A stretch of DNA of 24,287 bases, from the IMG/VR virus record IMGVR_UViG_3300025879_000105, positions 1 to 24,287 of that record, one strand, 5' to 3'. The stretch comes from a virus. The notes under the pieces are model-generated. The model saw only the letters and a program-made list of their open reading frames with translations. It was not told where the DNA came from and searched no databases. Below are positions 1 through 6,472 of the stretch, one piece after another. The translations under genes and the position numbers were made by a program. The first letter of the stretch is position 1. Each line of letters begins with the position of its first letter.

Positions 1-925
1 AGTTACCAGAAGTTACAGATAAACCACCAGTGTGACCAGTAGCGTCTGCACCCTGACCTGCATAAACAACTGCAGACTCAGACTCAATGAAACGAACTTC
101 GTGCATTGCACCAACTTCACCTTCAGCTAAAGTAGCAGCAGAAGCATATTTGTGAGCTGGGATGTAAACGAACTCAGTCATACCATTGTCAGCAACAGTA
201 CCACGAGTAAGAGTTTCTAAATCACCCTTAACGTTTGCACCGATAACTGCGTAGTATGCTTTAGCAACTGTTTTAGTATCGATCTTGTTAGAACCAGTTA
301 CTAACTGAGTGTTCTTTTGAGCACGGTTGCGAACTAGTTTACGTACTGCTTTACGGATTAAGTCGTAAGAAACAGTAGAGTCAGCATCGATTTCACCGAT
401 AGCAGTTGCGTCACCAGCATACATTACAGTAGAAGTAGCAAGCATATCTAACTGCATTAAGTCTTCCATGCGAGAGTTTGCTAATTCACCTAGCTCTTCA
501 CGGTAGCGTACTTGGATAGAATCTTCAGAGAACAACTCTACTTCATCAGTATAGTCGATCATTTCGCCGTAGCGAGCTAAAGAAGTTTCCATTGTAACTT
601 TTTGTAAAGAACGTTGGTTAACTGCACCAGCACCTTCTGTTAAAGAAGCATTGCTTAAAGCAGTGTTTACGTCGTCGATAGAACGAGCTGATAAGAAACC
701 TTTTTCAGCGAATTCTGCATCGTTAAGAGCACGGTCATACATGTGCAAGAACTTAGAGATCTTGAATGTTTTACCCATTTTCTTAGGCATAGATTTGCGA
801 TCAGCGAACTGACCATAGACATTTACGCGGTTAGCAGCTTTAACACCTGCACGGTCGTAAAAGTGAACAATAGTATTAGCGCCAGCTGTGCTGTTTGCGC
901 CGTTACCGTATACATTAGTAGCCAT
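1..925 (-). CDS. Major capsid protein, N4gp56-like, C-terminus cut by window edge
   Basis: Shell protein of the phage head. The reading frame starts with ATG at 925 (MATNVYGNGANSTAG...) behind a GAGG ribosome site about 9 bases upstream. It stays open to the window edge, giving 308 residues of an incomplete protein. The order of features resembles N4gp56-family capsids: a basic PKKMGKTFKISKF segment near residues 48-60, a LTEGAGAVNQ stretch, LARYGEMIDYTDEVELF, then an ELGELANSRMEDLMQLDMLA helix. The scaffold-like gene lies directly upstream and the portal further upstream, the usual head-gene neighbourhood. A hairpin in the 57-base leader may help its expression. The family call is from motif order by eye. 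The alternative is another HK97-fold capsid family, which would not change the role. Confidence 0.82.
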   Translation of the reverse strand, partial: MATNVYGNGANSTAGANTIVHFYDRAGVKAANRVNVYGQFADRKSMPKKMGKTFKISKFLHMYDRALNDAEFAEKGFLSARSIDDVNTALSNASLTEGAGAVNQRSLQKVTMETSLARYGEMIDYTDEVELFSEDSIQVRYREELGELANSRMEDLMQLDMLATSTVMYAGDATAIGEIDADSTVSYDLIRKAVRKLVRNRAQKNTQLVTGSNKIDTKTVAKAYYAVIGANVKGDLETLTRGTVADNGMTEFVYIPAHKYASAATLAEGEVGAMHEVRFIESESAVVYAGQGADATGHTGGLSVTSGN

Positions 926-953
926 TAGAATAATCCTCAAGTAAGCTATTTAA

Positions 954-970
954 GGGAGCAACATGCCCCC
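954..970 (-). other. Intercistronic RNA hairpin upstream of the capsid gene
   Basis: On the minus strand GGGGGCA-TGT-TGCTCCC can form a 7-bp stem (one G-U pair) with a 3-base loop. It sits between the scaffold stop (983) and the capsid start (925). What follows is TTAAATAGC rather than a U-run, so it does not look like an intrinsic terminator. An mRNA processing or stability element ahead of the highly expressed capsid gene is an inference. Confidence 0.5.
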
Positions 971-982
971 AATTAAGATGAT

Positions 983-2221
983 TTACATATCGTCTTGTAA
1001 TCGTTTATACCAATCATCAAATGCTTCATCTGAATCATCGAGATAATCAATTACATCACGACTTGCTGCGCTCTTTGTAGGAGCTGCAGCTTTTCGCTTC
1101 ACAGAAGCTTGCTTAGTTGCAGTACGTTTCTGAGATTTAGCTTTGACTTCCGCTAACCTAGCCTTTTCGGCTTCAGCTGCTTCTCTCTTAGCTTGTTTCT
1201 CTGCCATACGCTCTTCATAAGCTTCTTGCTCAGCAGTTTGGGCAAAGTGCTGTTGAGCTGCCTCTTTGTAATAGTCTAAGTCTGATTTTTTTGCTCCGTC
1301 ATAAACCTTTAGCTTCTCAGCTATGGGCTGTAACGTGTCATACATTCCGCTTTTAACGTCAGTATGTAGCAATCTAATCATCTCAGGATTCTGAGCCATG
1401 ACATTCCATGAACCTTCATCCCACTGCTTAGACAGTACATTATGGGTCGTTGCATACTCTACGTCTTGGCTGATATCGTCAACGATATCTTTAATAGCCA
1501 AAGCACTGTCGTCTCGACCATAATCCTTAGCCACATATTTGCTCTCAGTTTCAGTATCTAGTTCGAGGGTATCAGTACCTGTTCGTTTCAACACTTCCGT
1601 GATCGCATCTTTGTCGCCCTTCAGTACATCAATCATAAGACTGACATCATCATGATTCAGCTCTGCGCCTTCAATAGCATCAATAGTCTTACGCCAAGGT
1701 TTGATGGTTTGCATCTTTTTGGTGTAGTCCATTGCTTGACCGAAGATTTTAGGGAATTGATCTACGATCTCTTCACTAGAAAACTCATAGTCTTTACCGT
1801 TAGCACGGAACTTATATGACTGTACTGGTTGCTCCTCTTCATCATCTTCATCAGCTTCATCGGAACTGGGTTCGTCATCGACATCTGAGTCTTCGTCAAG
1901 ATCATCAGAGTCTGGTGCTTCGCCGTCTTCTTCAGTAGCGTCATCTGTTTCAGATTCGTCGCTAGTATCATGGCCGGAGTCCTCTAGATCTTCATCTTCA
2001 GGTTGCTCAGGACCATCGTCAATTTCTTCTTCAGTATCTTCGTCTAAAGATACTTCTTCGTCAGTGTCTTCTTCTACAGAAGGTTCTGACTCTTCAAAAT
2101 CTGGTTCTGGAAGCGCTTCTGCTTCCATTTCTGTTTCAGGTGAGTCTTGTGATGCTTGAGCCTCTTTAAAAGCAGCTTCAAGTTCGTCATCGGACATATC
2201 CCACAAATTATCTTCGTTCAT
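983..2221 (-). CDS. Probable head scaffolding protein (acidic, 412 aa)
   Basis: Probable internal scaffold for procapsid assembly. The first 135 or so residues are extremely acidic and low in complexity (long runs of D, E and S after MNEDNLWDMSDDELEAAF). A conserved-looking middle section follows (SYKFRANGKDYEFSSEEIV, then VDQFPKIFGQAMDYTKKMQ). Next comes a helical region with a charged coiled coil (about 325-375, rich in A, E, K, R), then a basic KRTATKQASVKRKAAA tail and a final acidic segment. This acidic, mostly helical, coiled-coil make-up and the position immediately before the capsid gene are typical of phage scaffolds. No catalytic motif was seen. The start has a strong AAGGAG site that overlaps the stop codon of the preceding gene, suggesting coupled translation. 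The role rests on composition and position, not on a domain match. Confidence 0.7.
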   Translation of the reverse strand: MNEDNLWDMSDDELEAAFKEAQASQDSPETEMEAEALPEPDFEESEPSVEEDTDEEVSLDEDTEEEIDDGPEQPEDEDLEDSGHDTSDESETDDATEEDGEAPDSDDLDEDSDVDDEPSSDEADEDDEEEQPVQSYKFRANGKDYEFSSEEIVDQFPKIFGQAMDYTKKMQTIKPWRKTIDAIEGAELNHDDVSLMIDVLKGDKDAITEVLKRTGTDTLELDTETESKYVAKDYGRDDSALAIKDIVDDISQDVEYATTHNVLSKQWDEGSWNVMAQNPEMIRLLHTDVKSGMYDTLQPIAEKLKVYDGAKKSDLDYYKEAAQQHFAQTAEQEAYEERMAEKQAKREAAEAEKARLAEVKAKSQKRTATKQASVKRKAAAPTKSAASRDVIDYLDDSDEAFDDWYKRLQDDM

Positions 2222-2233
2222 AGTCCTGCTCCT

Positions 2234-2539
2234 TTACTGAATAGTTTCGTCTTCGTCTTCTTCAGAAGGTATGGTACCTAGGTTCTCGATAGTTACGAAA
2301 AAGTCTTCTAAACTAGAGATCGCTATTAGGTCTTCCATAACAGCAGTTCTGTGCCCACCTGCAACAATTGCATCTTGTGCTAGTAAGCTAACACCATTCA
2401 CAGCTTTATCTTTAAAGTAGCCTTCAAGAATAACTTTTTTAAAATCTTTGTTTTCTTTTAAGCGTTCGAGGGAAGTCCACATGTCTACCCAGTATTGGTT
2501 TTCTACTTCTAAAATTTGCTGATCGTTAAGGTTGTTCAT
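2234..2539 (-). CDS. Small acidic protein of the head operon, function unknown (101 aa)
   Basis: I do not recognise a named function. The protein is 101 residues, soluble and acidic, with an N-terminal helical region (MNNLNDQQILEVENQYWVDM), a middle with DAIVAGGHRTAVMEDL, and a C-terminal acidic tail (PSEEDEDETIQ). There is no signal peptide, membrane segment or cysteine pair. The ATG at 2539 has an AAAGGA site 8-9 bases upstream. It is followed after 12 bases by the scaffold-like gene, whose ribosome site overlaps this gene's stop, so the two are probably co-translated. That context suggests a capsid-assembly or head-completion accessory. It is preceded by a 97-base leader holding a terminator-like hairpin, a TATAAT box and two palindromes. 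Confidence 0.75.
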   Translation of the reverse strand: MNNLNDQQILEVENQYWVDMWTSLERLKENKDFKKVILEGYFKDKAVNGVSLLAQDAIVAGGHRTAVMEDLIAISSLEDFFVTIENLGTIPSEEDEDETIQ

Positions 2540-2572
2540 AAATGAATCCTTTATATGTTAGTTTTGATTTTA

Positions 2573-2603
2573 ATTACTAGTAATACATTTATAACCAAAT
2601 GTA
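2573..2603 (-). promoter_or_regulatory. Two adjacent palindromes in the leader of the 101-aa gene
   Basis: A perfect 12-bp palindrome ATTACTAGTAAT (2573-2584) is directly followed by an inverted repeat TACATTT-ATAACC-AAATGTA (2584-2603). Both lie between a possible -10 box (TATAAT on the minus strand, 2620-2625) and the start codon at 2539. They could be operator sites for a DNA-binding protein or 5'-leader hairpins in the mRNA. No -35 of good quality was found for the 2620-2625 box, so the promoter itself is uncertain. Confidence 0.4.
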
Positions 2604-2632
2604 ATACTAACCTATGTATATTATATAACAAA

Positions 2633-2653
2633 GGGGTTAGCTTCCGCAACCCC
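2633..2653 (-). terminator. Possible weak terminator whose stem contains a stop codon
   Basis: On the minus strand GGGGTT-GC-GGAA-GC-T-AACCCC forms an 8-bp stem with a bulged T and a GGAA (GNRA-type) loop. It is followed by only a short U-rich run (TTTGTTAT). The last codons and the TAA stop (2637-2639) of the 57-aa gene form part of the hairpin. Termination here would be partial. It may instead act as an attenuator or RNA-processing site separating the small-protein cassette from the scaffold and capsid genes. Confidence 0.45.
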
Positions 2654-2810
2654 CTTGACATTTAACACTTTTTTTCTTCATGCTGCAACCACAGCTGGAA
2701 GATTTTTTCTTTTTCTTTCGTGGTTTTTTCTTCGCACCTGCATAGTAGTGAGTGACAGTTTGACCGTCACCGTCACCATATGTCATTTGATGCGCTAGAC
2801 CTTGATCCAC
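2637..2810 (-). CDS. Small Lys/Cys-rich protein with GLA motif (57 aa, GTG start)
   Basis: The frame starts at GTG 2810 because an in-frame stop lies just upstream (2823-2825), and an AAAGG sequence is correctly placed. The product begins VDQGLAHQMTYGDGDGQT, continues with a strongly basic block (GAKKKPRKKKKKSSS) and ends in a cysteine-rich tail (CGCSMKKKSVKCQGGCGS, four Cys). The Q-G-L-A-x-x-M motif at residues 3-9 recurs in its neighbours. The basic block suggests nucleic acid binding and the four Cys could bind a metal. Both are inferences. No family is recognised. The stop codon lies within a terminator-like hairpin. The start lies 2 bases after the end of the preceding gene, so translation is probably coupled. 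Confidence 0.65.
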   Translation of the reverse strand: MDQGLAHQMTYGDGDGQTVTHYYAGAKKKPRKKKKKSSSCGCSMKKKSVKCQGGCGS

Positions 2811-2812
2811 AA

Positions 2813-2959
2813 CTAGTAGCCTTTACCGCCAGTAGGTGCTGCAGCCATCTTGCCTGCTAGACCTTGCTTCTTAGCTGCTTTCTCTTTACCTAAACACTTA
2901 CCTGCTTTTGTACAAGAAGCTTTAGTCTTACATCCACCACATGGTTTAAATTTTTGCAT
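2813..2959 (-). CDS. Tiny CxxC protein with GLA motif (48 aa)
   Basis: Starts at ATG 2959 behind AGGGGA and ends with TAG 2 bases before the next start. The product (MQKFKPCGGCKTKASC...) has four cysteines at 7, 10, 16 and 22 (C-x2-C-x5-C-x5-C), which could form a small zinc-binding knuckle, embedded in lysines. A QGLAGKM motif follows at 32-38, then a short flexible tail. It lies in a tight string of small basic genes between portal and scaffold. Reality as a gene is supported by the ribosome site, the close packing and the motif shared with its neighbours. I cannot assign a function. Confidence 0.68.
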   Translation of the reverse strand: MQKFKPCGGCKTKASCTKAGKCLGKEKAAKKQGLAGKMAAAPTGGKGY

Positions 2960-2961
2960 GA

Positions 2962-3204
2962 TTATCCCCTAGATACTTTTGCTTTTTCAGTATTACTTAC
3001 GAATTGTTTTTTACCACCCTGAGAGCCAGCCTTCTTCTTTCTAGCTGTAGCAGCTCTTTCGCTTTTGCTTAAACTTTGAGCTTTCTTTCTAGGTAAACAC
3101 CTATCAGGGTTTTTCTTGTTCTTTGAAGTACCGCATTTACCAGCAATGTTACCGCTAGAATTAATACGTACCCAATCTTCTGCCAACCATGCTGCTAGAC
3201 TCAT
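2962..3204 (-). CDS. Small basic protein, DUF6321-like (80 aa)
   Basis: A lysine-rich 80-residue protein with a conserved-looking core, WVRINSSGNIAGKCGTSKNK, followed by NPDRCLPRKKAQSLSKSERA and a basic tail (ARKKKAGSQGGKK). The WVRI-GxIxGxCGxS-PxRCLP-AxSLSK series is one I associate with a small virus/phage family (DUF6321-like). Its function is not established. The two cysteines (CG and CLP) could pair or hold metal. The N-terminus, MSLAAWLAEDW, replaces the GLA motif of its neighbours with a similar short helix. Its start overlaps the preceding gene by four bases (ATGA), so translation is coupled. The charge suggests DNA binding in the head or in assembly (inference). Confidence 0.75.
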   Translation of the reverse strand: MSLAAWLAEDWVRINSSGNIAGKCGTSKNKKNPDRCLPRKKAQSLSKSERAATARKKKAGSQGGKKQFVSNTEKAKVSRG

Positions 3205-3389
3205 TTCTTTTTACCTTTACTGCCTTTCGCATAGTTAGGATCTTTACAGTACTTAGATGCAGCTAGGTTAGCATATGCGCTAGGGTACTTATCAAAAGTA
3301 CGTTTAGCCCAGGCAATACCTTCAGCACAAATCTTGTTGTCTTTCTTTTTCTTACCTAGTGTCTCTGCTAAACCTTTAGCCATTACCAT
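3201..3389 (-). CDS. Small basic protein with GLAETL and PSAYANLAASKYC motifs (62 aa)
   Basis: Basic 62-residue protein: MVMAKGLAETLGKKKK, then KICAEGIAWAKRTFDKYPSA, then YANLAASKYCKDPNYAKG and a KGKKK end. The FxxYPSAYANxxASxxC signature with a preceding KIC cysteine recurs in small phage proteins of marine origin as I remember them, with no known function. M3 (3383) is an alternative start that would remove two residues and a 7-base overlap with the preceding gene. The protein has two cysteines and 14 or so lysines, consistent with nucleic acid contact. The GLAETL segment is identical to that of the adjacent 88-aa protein. Position between portal and scaffold suggests a virion or head-assembly role (inference). 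Confidence 0.75.
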   Translation of the reverse strand: MVMAKGLAETLGKKKKDNKICAEGIAWAKRTFDKYPSAYANLAASKYCKDPNYAKGSKGKKK

Positions 3390-3649
3390 TTAACCTTATC
3401 AGCCCAATAAGCTGCAGACATTTTACCTTTAGCAATATTCTTAGCGTGACGTGCCTTAAACGACTTACGACGTTTTCTAGCAGCTTCTGACTCACCTTCT
3501 TTTCTAGGAGAACCACTTACGCCTTGTTGGCCAAAACGAATAATCTTTTTCTTACCACCTTCACAAGCCTTTACCACATGAGACTTTGTCTTGTGGCTAG
3601 GTGTGCGCTTCGGCTTGTTACATGCTAGTGTTTCAGCTAAACCAGCCAT
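3383..3649 (-). CDS. Small basic protein with GLAETL and IRFGQQG motifs (88 aa)
   Basis: An 88-residue, highly basic protein. The N-terminus is MAGLAETLACNKPKRTPSHK. A conserved-looking segment, GGKKKIIRFGQQGVSG, is followed by a charged RKRRKSFKARHAKNIAKGK helix and an aromatic end (MSAAYWADKVKW). The IRFGQQG...RRKSFKARH...AxYWxxKxKW series is one I recognise as recurrent in marine phage structural regions, always uncharacterised. Two cysteines (residues 10 and 29) are present. The strong positive charge suggests binding to DNA or to the acidic scaffold. It overlaps the 62-aa gene and follows the glutamine-rich protein by four bases. Confidence 0.78.
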   Translation of the reverse strand: MAGLAETLACNKPKRTPSHKTKSHVVKACEGGKKKIIRFGQQGVSGSPRKEGESEAARKRRKSFKARHAKNIAKGKMSAAYWADKVKW

Positions 3650-3653
3650 AACG

Positions 3654-3908
3654 CTACCTCATCATCGATTGAGCTAAGCCTTGTTGCATTTGTGGCTGTT
3701 GCTGAGCTTGACCCTGCTGAGCTAGTTGCTGCTCTAGGATATCAATAGCTTGCATAATAACTTCAGGAGGAATACCCTGCTGAACTAATTCTTGAGGGTC
3801 TACACCATCCATAAGCAACTGAATGATCTGTTCGATCATCTGCATATCTGCTTGTGGTTGTTGACTTTGAGCAGGAGCACCTGCCATTTGTTGTGCTAAA
3901 CCTTGCAT
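3654..3908 (-). CDS. Glutamine-rich small protein with GLA motif at both ends (84 aa)
   Basis: Low-complexity, glutamine-rich 84-residue protein with a compact middle (IIQLLMDGVDPQELVQQGI, then PPEVIMQAIDILEQQL) that reads like a small helical bundle of the form GVDPxELxxQGxPPEVI. The sequence QGLAQQM at residues 2-8 is mirrored by QGLAQSM at 76-82, so the same short motif caps both ends. It lacks the lysine blocks of its downstream neighbours, so it is unlikely to bind DNA itself. It may be an assembly or linker protein next to the portal (inference). The start shares one base with the stop of the preceding gene. Confidence 0.75.
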   Translation of the reverse strand: MQGLAQQMAGAPAQSQQPQADMQMIEQIIQLLMDGVDPQELVQQGIPPEVIMQAIDILEQQLAQQGQAQQQPQMQQGLAQSMMR

Positions 3909-4345
3909 TAGTAATTACCTCGTTCTTCATATTCTCTAGCTGCTTGAGCCATTTCCGCTTCTTGAGCTATACGGTCTAAACGTTGTTGTTCAGCTAAACG
4001 TTCTCTTTCAGCAAATGCAGATACTTGCGGTGATTGCTGAGCAGGTTGGCCTGAAGACTTAAACATACCACCTAAGTAACCTTTTACTTGGTCATACAAA
4101 CTAGGTCCTTGTACTTCTCTACCTTGACGGGCATTAACAGCGTAATCACTAGTTGATAAAGGAGCATTGTTCATACGTGCTTCTCTATCAGCCATTGCTT
4201 GTATTTCCATAAGCAGTTGGTTTTGACCTTCTGCTCTACCAGCATCAACTGCCTGTCGTTGCTTCATGTCTTGTGCAAGGTTGTCTAGCTCCCTTGCTTT
4301 TTGACGGTTAGCTTCATTTTCTTTGCTAAGCTGAGTATAGCTCAT
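3908..4345 (-). CDS. Coiled-coil protein next to the portal, function unknown (145 aa)
   Basis: A 145-residue, mainly helical and hydrophilic protein with two coiled stretches: residues 1-60 (MSYTQLSKENEANRQKAREL and following) and about 110-140 (FAERERLAEQQRLDRIAQEA). They are separated by a short loop with GLY-like and proline residues around GPSLYDQVKGYLGGMF. There is no signal peptide or cysteine. The start codon overlaps the portal stop (TAATG), implying translational coupling and suggesting an interaction with the portal, for example as a head-tail connector accessory or internal head protein. I see no named family. Confidence 0.72.
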   Translation of the reverse strand: MSYTQLSKENEANRQKARELDNLAQDMKQRQAVDAGRAEGQNQLLMEIQAMADREARMNNAPLSTSDYAVNARQGREVQGPSLYDQVKGYLGGMFKSSGQPAQQSPQVSAFAERERLAEQQRLDRIAQEAEMAQAAREYEERGNY

Positions 4346-6336
4346 TACATAACTCCAATATTTTTATCGCCAGCTAGACGCTGAGCCATCATCTGTTCTA
4401 GGTTAGCTCTATGTTTAGCAGTCTCTGCTTCCATCTTCTGAGCATGTTTAATATCTTCCAGCTCTACTCGTTCTAAGTGACTAAAACCTTCGTCTTCTTT
4501 AATAAACTTAAGATCAGTCATATCAGCTTCACTAGTTAGTTTACGAGCTTTAGCGGCTTCTACTGCTGCTTTGTTCATCTTAAGTTGAGCATCAATAGTA
4601 TTTTCGTTAGCACGAGCCATCTTATCTTGAATATCAGCTTTAAGTTTCTCATTCTCTAAAACTAGGCGTTCTAGTTCTAATTGTTTAAGCTGCTCTTGTA
4701 CTGGGTCAGGCTGTGGTTGGTATTCACGAATACGCTTAGCCTGTTCTGGCATACGCATTAACTCCATAATATCAGCCATAATAGTACGACGAATAGCAGG
4801 ATCTTCGTTAGGACCTAAGGTCTGTAGTAAGAACGATAACTCTTGTGACTTAGCAGCGTTGTCTTCTGCAGTAGCAATAGTAACGTCTAAGTCAATCTTA
4901 CCATCTAAGTCATCTTTACGTACTGGTACAAATTCTGAGTTGGTAACACGAATTACTTCTTCGTCTTCTAAGAACTCTGAATTGTAAGACATCCACTTTC
5001 TAATAAGAGGTTTAACTAGGTTTTCTGCAATGTTACGTACAATGTTCATACGTCGTGTTGCTGTAGCATCTAATGCGCCTCTAGCGCCTGTAGCGGTGCT
5101 ACCTAAACTACCTGAGTTAATACCACCACTAAAAGACTTAGTACCAGTAATAGACTCAATCTCGTTATTCATCAAACCGATCATATCGAATGCAGAACCA
5201 GGAATGTTGTTGTAACTACCTTGCCAGAAATCGTTAGGGCTACCGTTATACTCAAAGTTAGCACCTGCTAAGAATTTCTTACGGTTAACTTGGTCTAGTG
5301 CGCCTTTACGTACAGCTACTTGGCCGTTGTTAGACTGAGCCATATTATCGATAATACCTCGAATAATAGCTGTCTTAACTTTCTGATTGTCACCGATCAT
5401 CTCAGCGTTAGCTTCACCATGAATCTTAAACGGTACACTGTTAAAAGGTACAACAATAAATGGAGGCTTGCCATCAGGGTATGGGTTAGATTGTAGACGT
5501 ATAATAACATCGTTAATCCATGCACATACGATAGGTTCAGCAATGCCGTCACCATTCATATCGTAGTTACCCCAATACTCGTATACAACCATCTTCTTAC
5601 GTGGTTCGTCCGAGAATCTAAATTCTGTTTCGTCAGGTGGATCAAAGTCAAAGTCTTCACGACCTACTTTAGCCACTTGCTCTAAATTCTTATATCTACC
5701 GTCTTTTTTAAGAGAAGACAAATCTGTTTCGTAGCGGTAAATGACAAACTGAGCGTTATCTAGGTTATCTTGACATGTAGGATCAATGTAGATATCTTCG
5801 TTACGACATACCTTAGCAGTAGGCTGGTTTTTCTTAACAATAGTCTCTGTGACTTCTTGTTCGACAATAACTTCCATACCAGTTTCAGGATCCATAACTA
5901 CCATCTCTGCAGTAGTAGTTACTTCTTCGTCTTCGTAGTCCCAACCTGTTTGTACAACTAGTGTACCTTCACGGTCAAGTACTTTGACTGCTTTAGACAT
6001 AAAGTTAAAGCGATCAAACTTACGACAGAACTGAGTGTTAAGTAATAATTCGTTTTGACGAGCTGCTTCGTCGTCTTCCCAGGTAATAGGAATACACTTA
6101 ATAACGTCTGATGTACTAACAAAAGGGTCTACAATTGTAGCGTGTTGCCATTCTGACTGCTTCTTAATATCTCTAGACACAATAGCAGACTTACCCTTTT
6201 TCTCATTACCGTAAGGGTCACCGTTGTACTCAGCTTTCCATTTAGCAATGACAGCATCCTGATCTCTTTTAAGTAGATCAGCAGCTTTTAGGTCAGCTTT
6301 TAAGGCGCTAAGTAATTCAGCTTTTTTAATTTTCAT
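4345..6336 (-). CDS. Portal protein (head-tail connector, 663 aa)
   Basis: Dodecameric ring at the capsid vertex through which DNA is packaged and ejected. The 663-residue length fits portals of short-tailed phages. Features seen: an N-terminal helical section with WQHATIVDPFVSTSDVIKCI, an EDDEAARQNELLLNTQFCR helix, a wing-like beta region around residues 120-200 with VCRNEDIYIDPTC, then VYEYWGNYDMNGDG followed by PIVCAWINDVIIRL and PFIVVPFNSVP. A clip or stem region follows, with GANFEYNGSPNDFW and LGSTATGARGALDATATRRM (around 415-440). The C-terminus is a long glutamate/alanine-rich helical barrel (about 540-650). The YIDP, GxNxxY and TATGA-type segments recur in P22/N4-like portals as I recall them. 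A strong AAGGA site precedes ATG 6336. A good promoter lies 35-63 bases upstream, so this is the first gene of the head operon. Confidence 0.85.
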   Translation of the reverse strand: MKIKKAELLSALKADLKAADLLKRDQDAVIAKWKAEYNGDPYGNEKKGKSAIVSRDIKKQSEWQHATIVDPFVSTSDVIKCIPITWEDDEAARQNELLLNTQFCRKFDRFNFMSKAVKVLDREGTLVVQTGWDYEDEEVTTTAEMVVMDPETGMEVIVEQEVTETIVKKNQPTAKVCRNEDIYIDPTCQDNLDNAQFVIYRYETDLSSLKKDGRYKNLEQVAKVGREDFDFDPPDETEFRFSDEPRKKMVVYEYWGNYDMNGDGIAEPIVCAWINDVIIRLQSNPYPDGKPPFIVVPFNSVPFKIHGEANAEMIGDNQKVKTAIIRGIIDNMAQSNNGQVAVRKGALDQVNRKKFLAGANFEYNGSPNDFWQGSYNNIPGSAFDMIGLMNNEIESITGTKSFSGGINSGSLGSTATGARGALDATATRRMNIVRNIAENLVKPLIRKWMSYNSEFLEDEEVIRVTNSEFVPVRKDDLDGKIDLDVTIATAEDNAAKSQELSFLLQTLGPNEDPAIRRTIMADIMELMRMPEQAKRIREYQPQPDPVQEQLKQLELERLVLENEKLKADIQDKMARANENTIDAQLKMNKAAVEAAKARKLTSEADMTDLKFIKEDEGFSHLERVELEDIKHAQKMEAETAKHRANLEQMMAQRLAGDKNIGVM

Positions 6337-6370
6337 GATTTCCTTCGATAACCTTACCAGTTAATAATGA

Positions 6371-6399
6371 ATTATATCAACTATACGTTAATTTGTCAT
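6371..6399 (-). promoter_or_regulatory. Sigma70-type promoter for the portal/head operon
   Basis: On the minus strand: -35 ATGACA (6399-6394), a 17-base spacer, and -10 TATAAT (6376-6371) preceded by TG-A, giving the extended -10 TGATATAAT. An inverted repeat GTTAAT-TTGTC-ATTAAC (6387-6403) covers the -35 and could be an operator. The identical nonamer occurs at 13292-13300 and 24186-24194. Transcription would begin near 6364 and run into the portal gene. Confidence 0.75.
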
Positions 6400-6433
6400 T
6401 AACTATTGATACTAGCTAATGACCACATGTTCT

Positions 6434-6458
6434 GCAACCTCTACAGCATAAAAGTTGC
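6434..6458 (-). other. Intercistronic RNA hairpin after the tail-fibre operon
   Basis: On the minus strand GCAACTTTTA-TGCTG-TAGAGGTTGC forms a 10-bp stem with two G-U pairs and a 5-base loop. It lies 14 bases after the stop of the gene at 6473. It is followed by AGAACATG and not by a U-run, so it is a poor intrinsic terminator. It may be a processing or stability element, or a Rho-independent block without the usual tract (inference). Confidence 0.45.
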
Positions 6459-6472
6459 TATTATACCTACCT

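Noticed and set aside
1762-1971. 69-aa minus-strand frame inside the acidic scaffold gene
   Set aside because: It is a shadow of the repetitive acidic coding sequence, with a Met/Lys-rich product and no ribosome site or conserved pattern.
6460-6465. Second TATAAT near the end of the fibre operon
   Set aside because: It has no acceptable -35 and no TG extension, and it is followed by the better promoter at 6371-6399.
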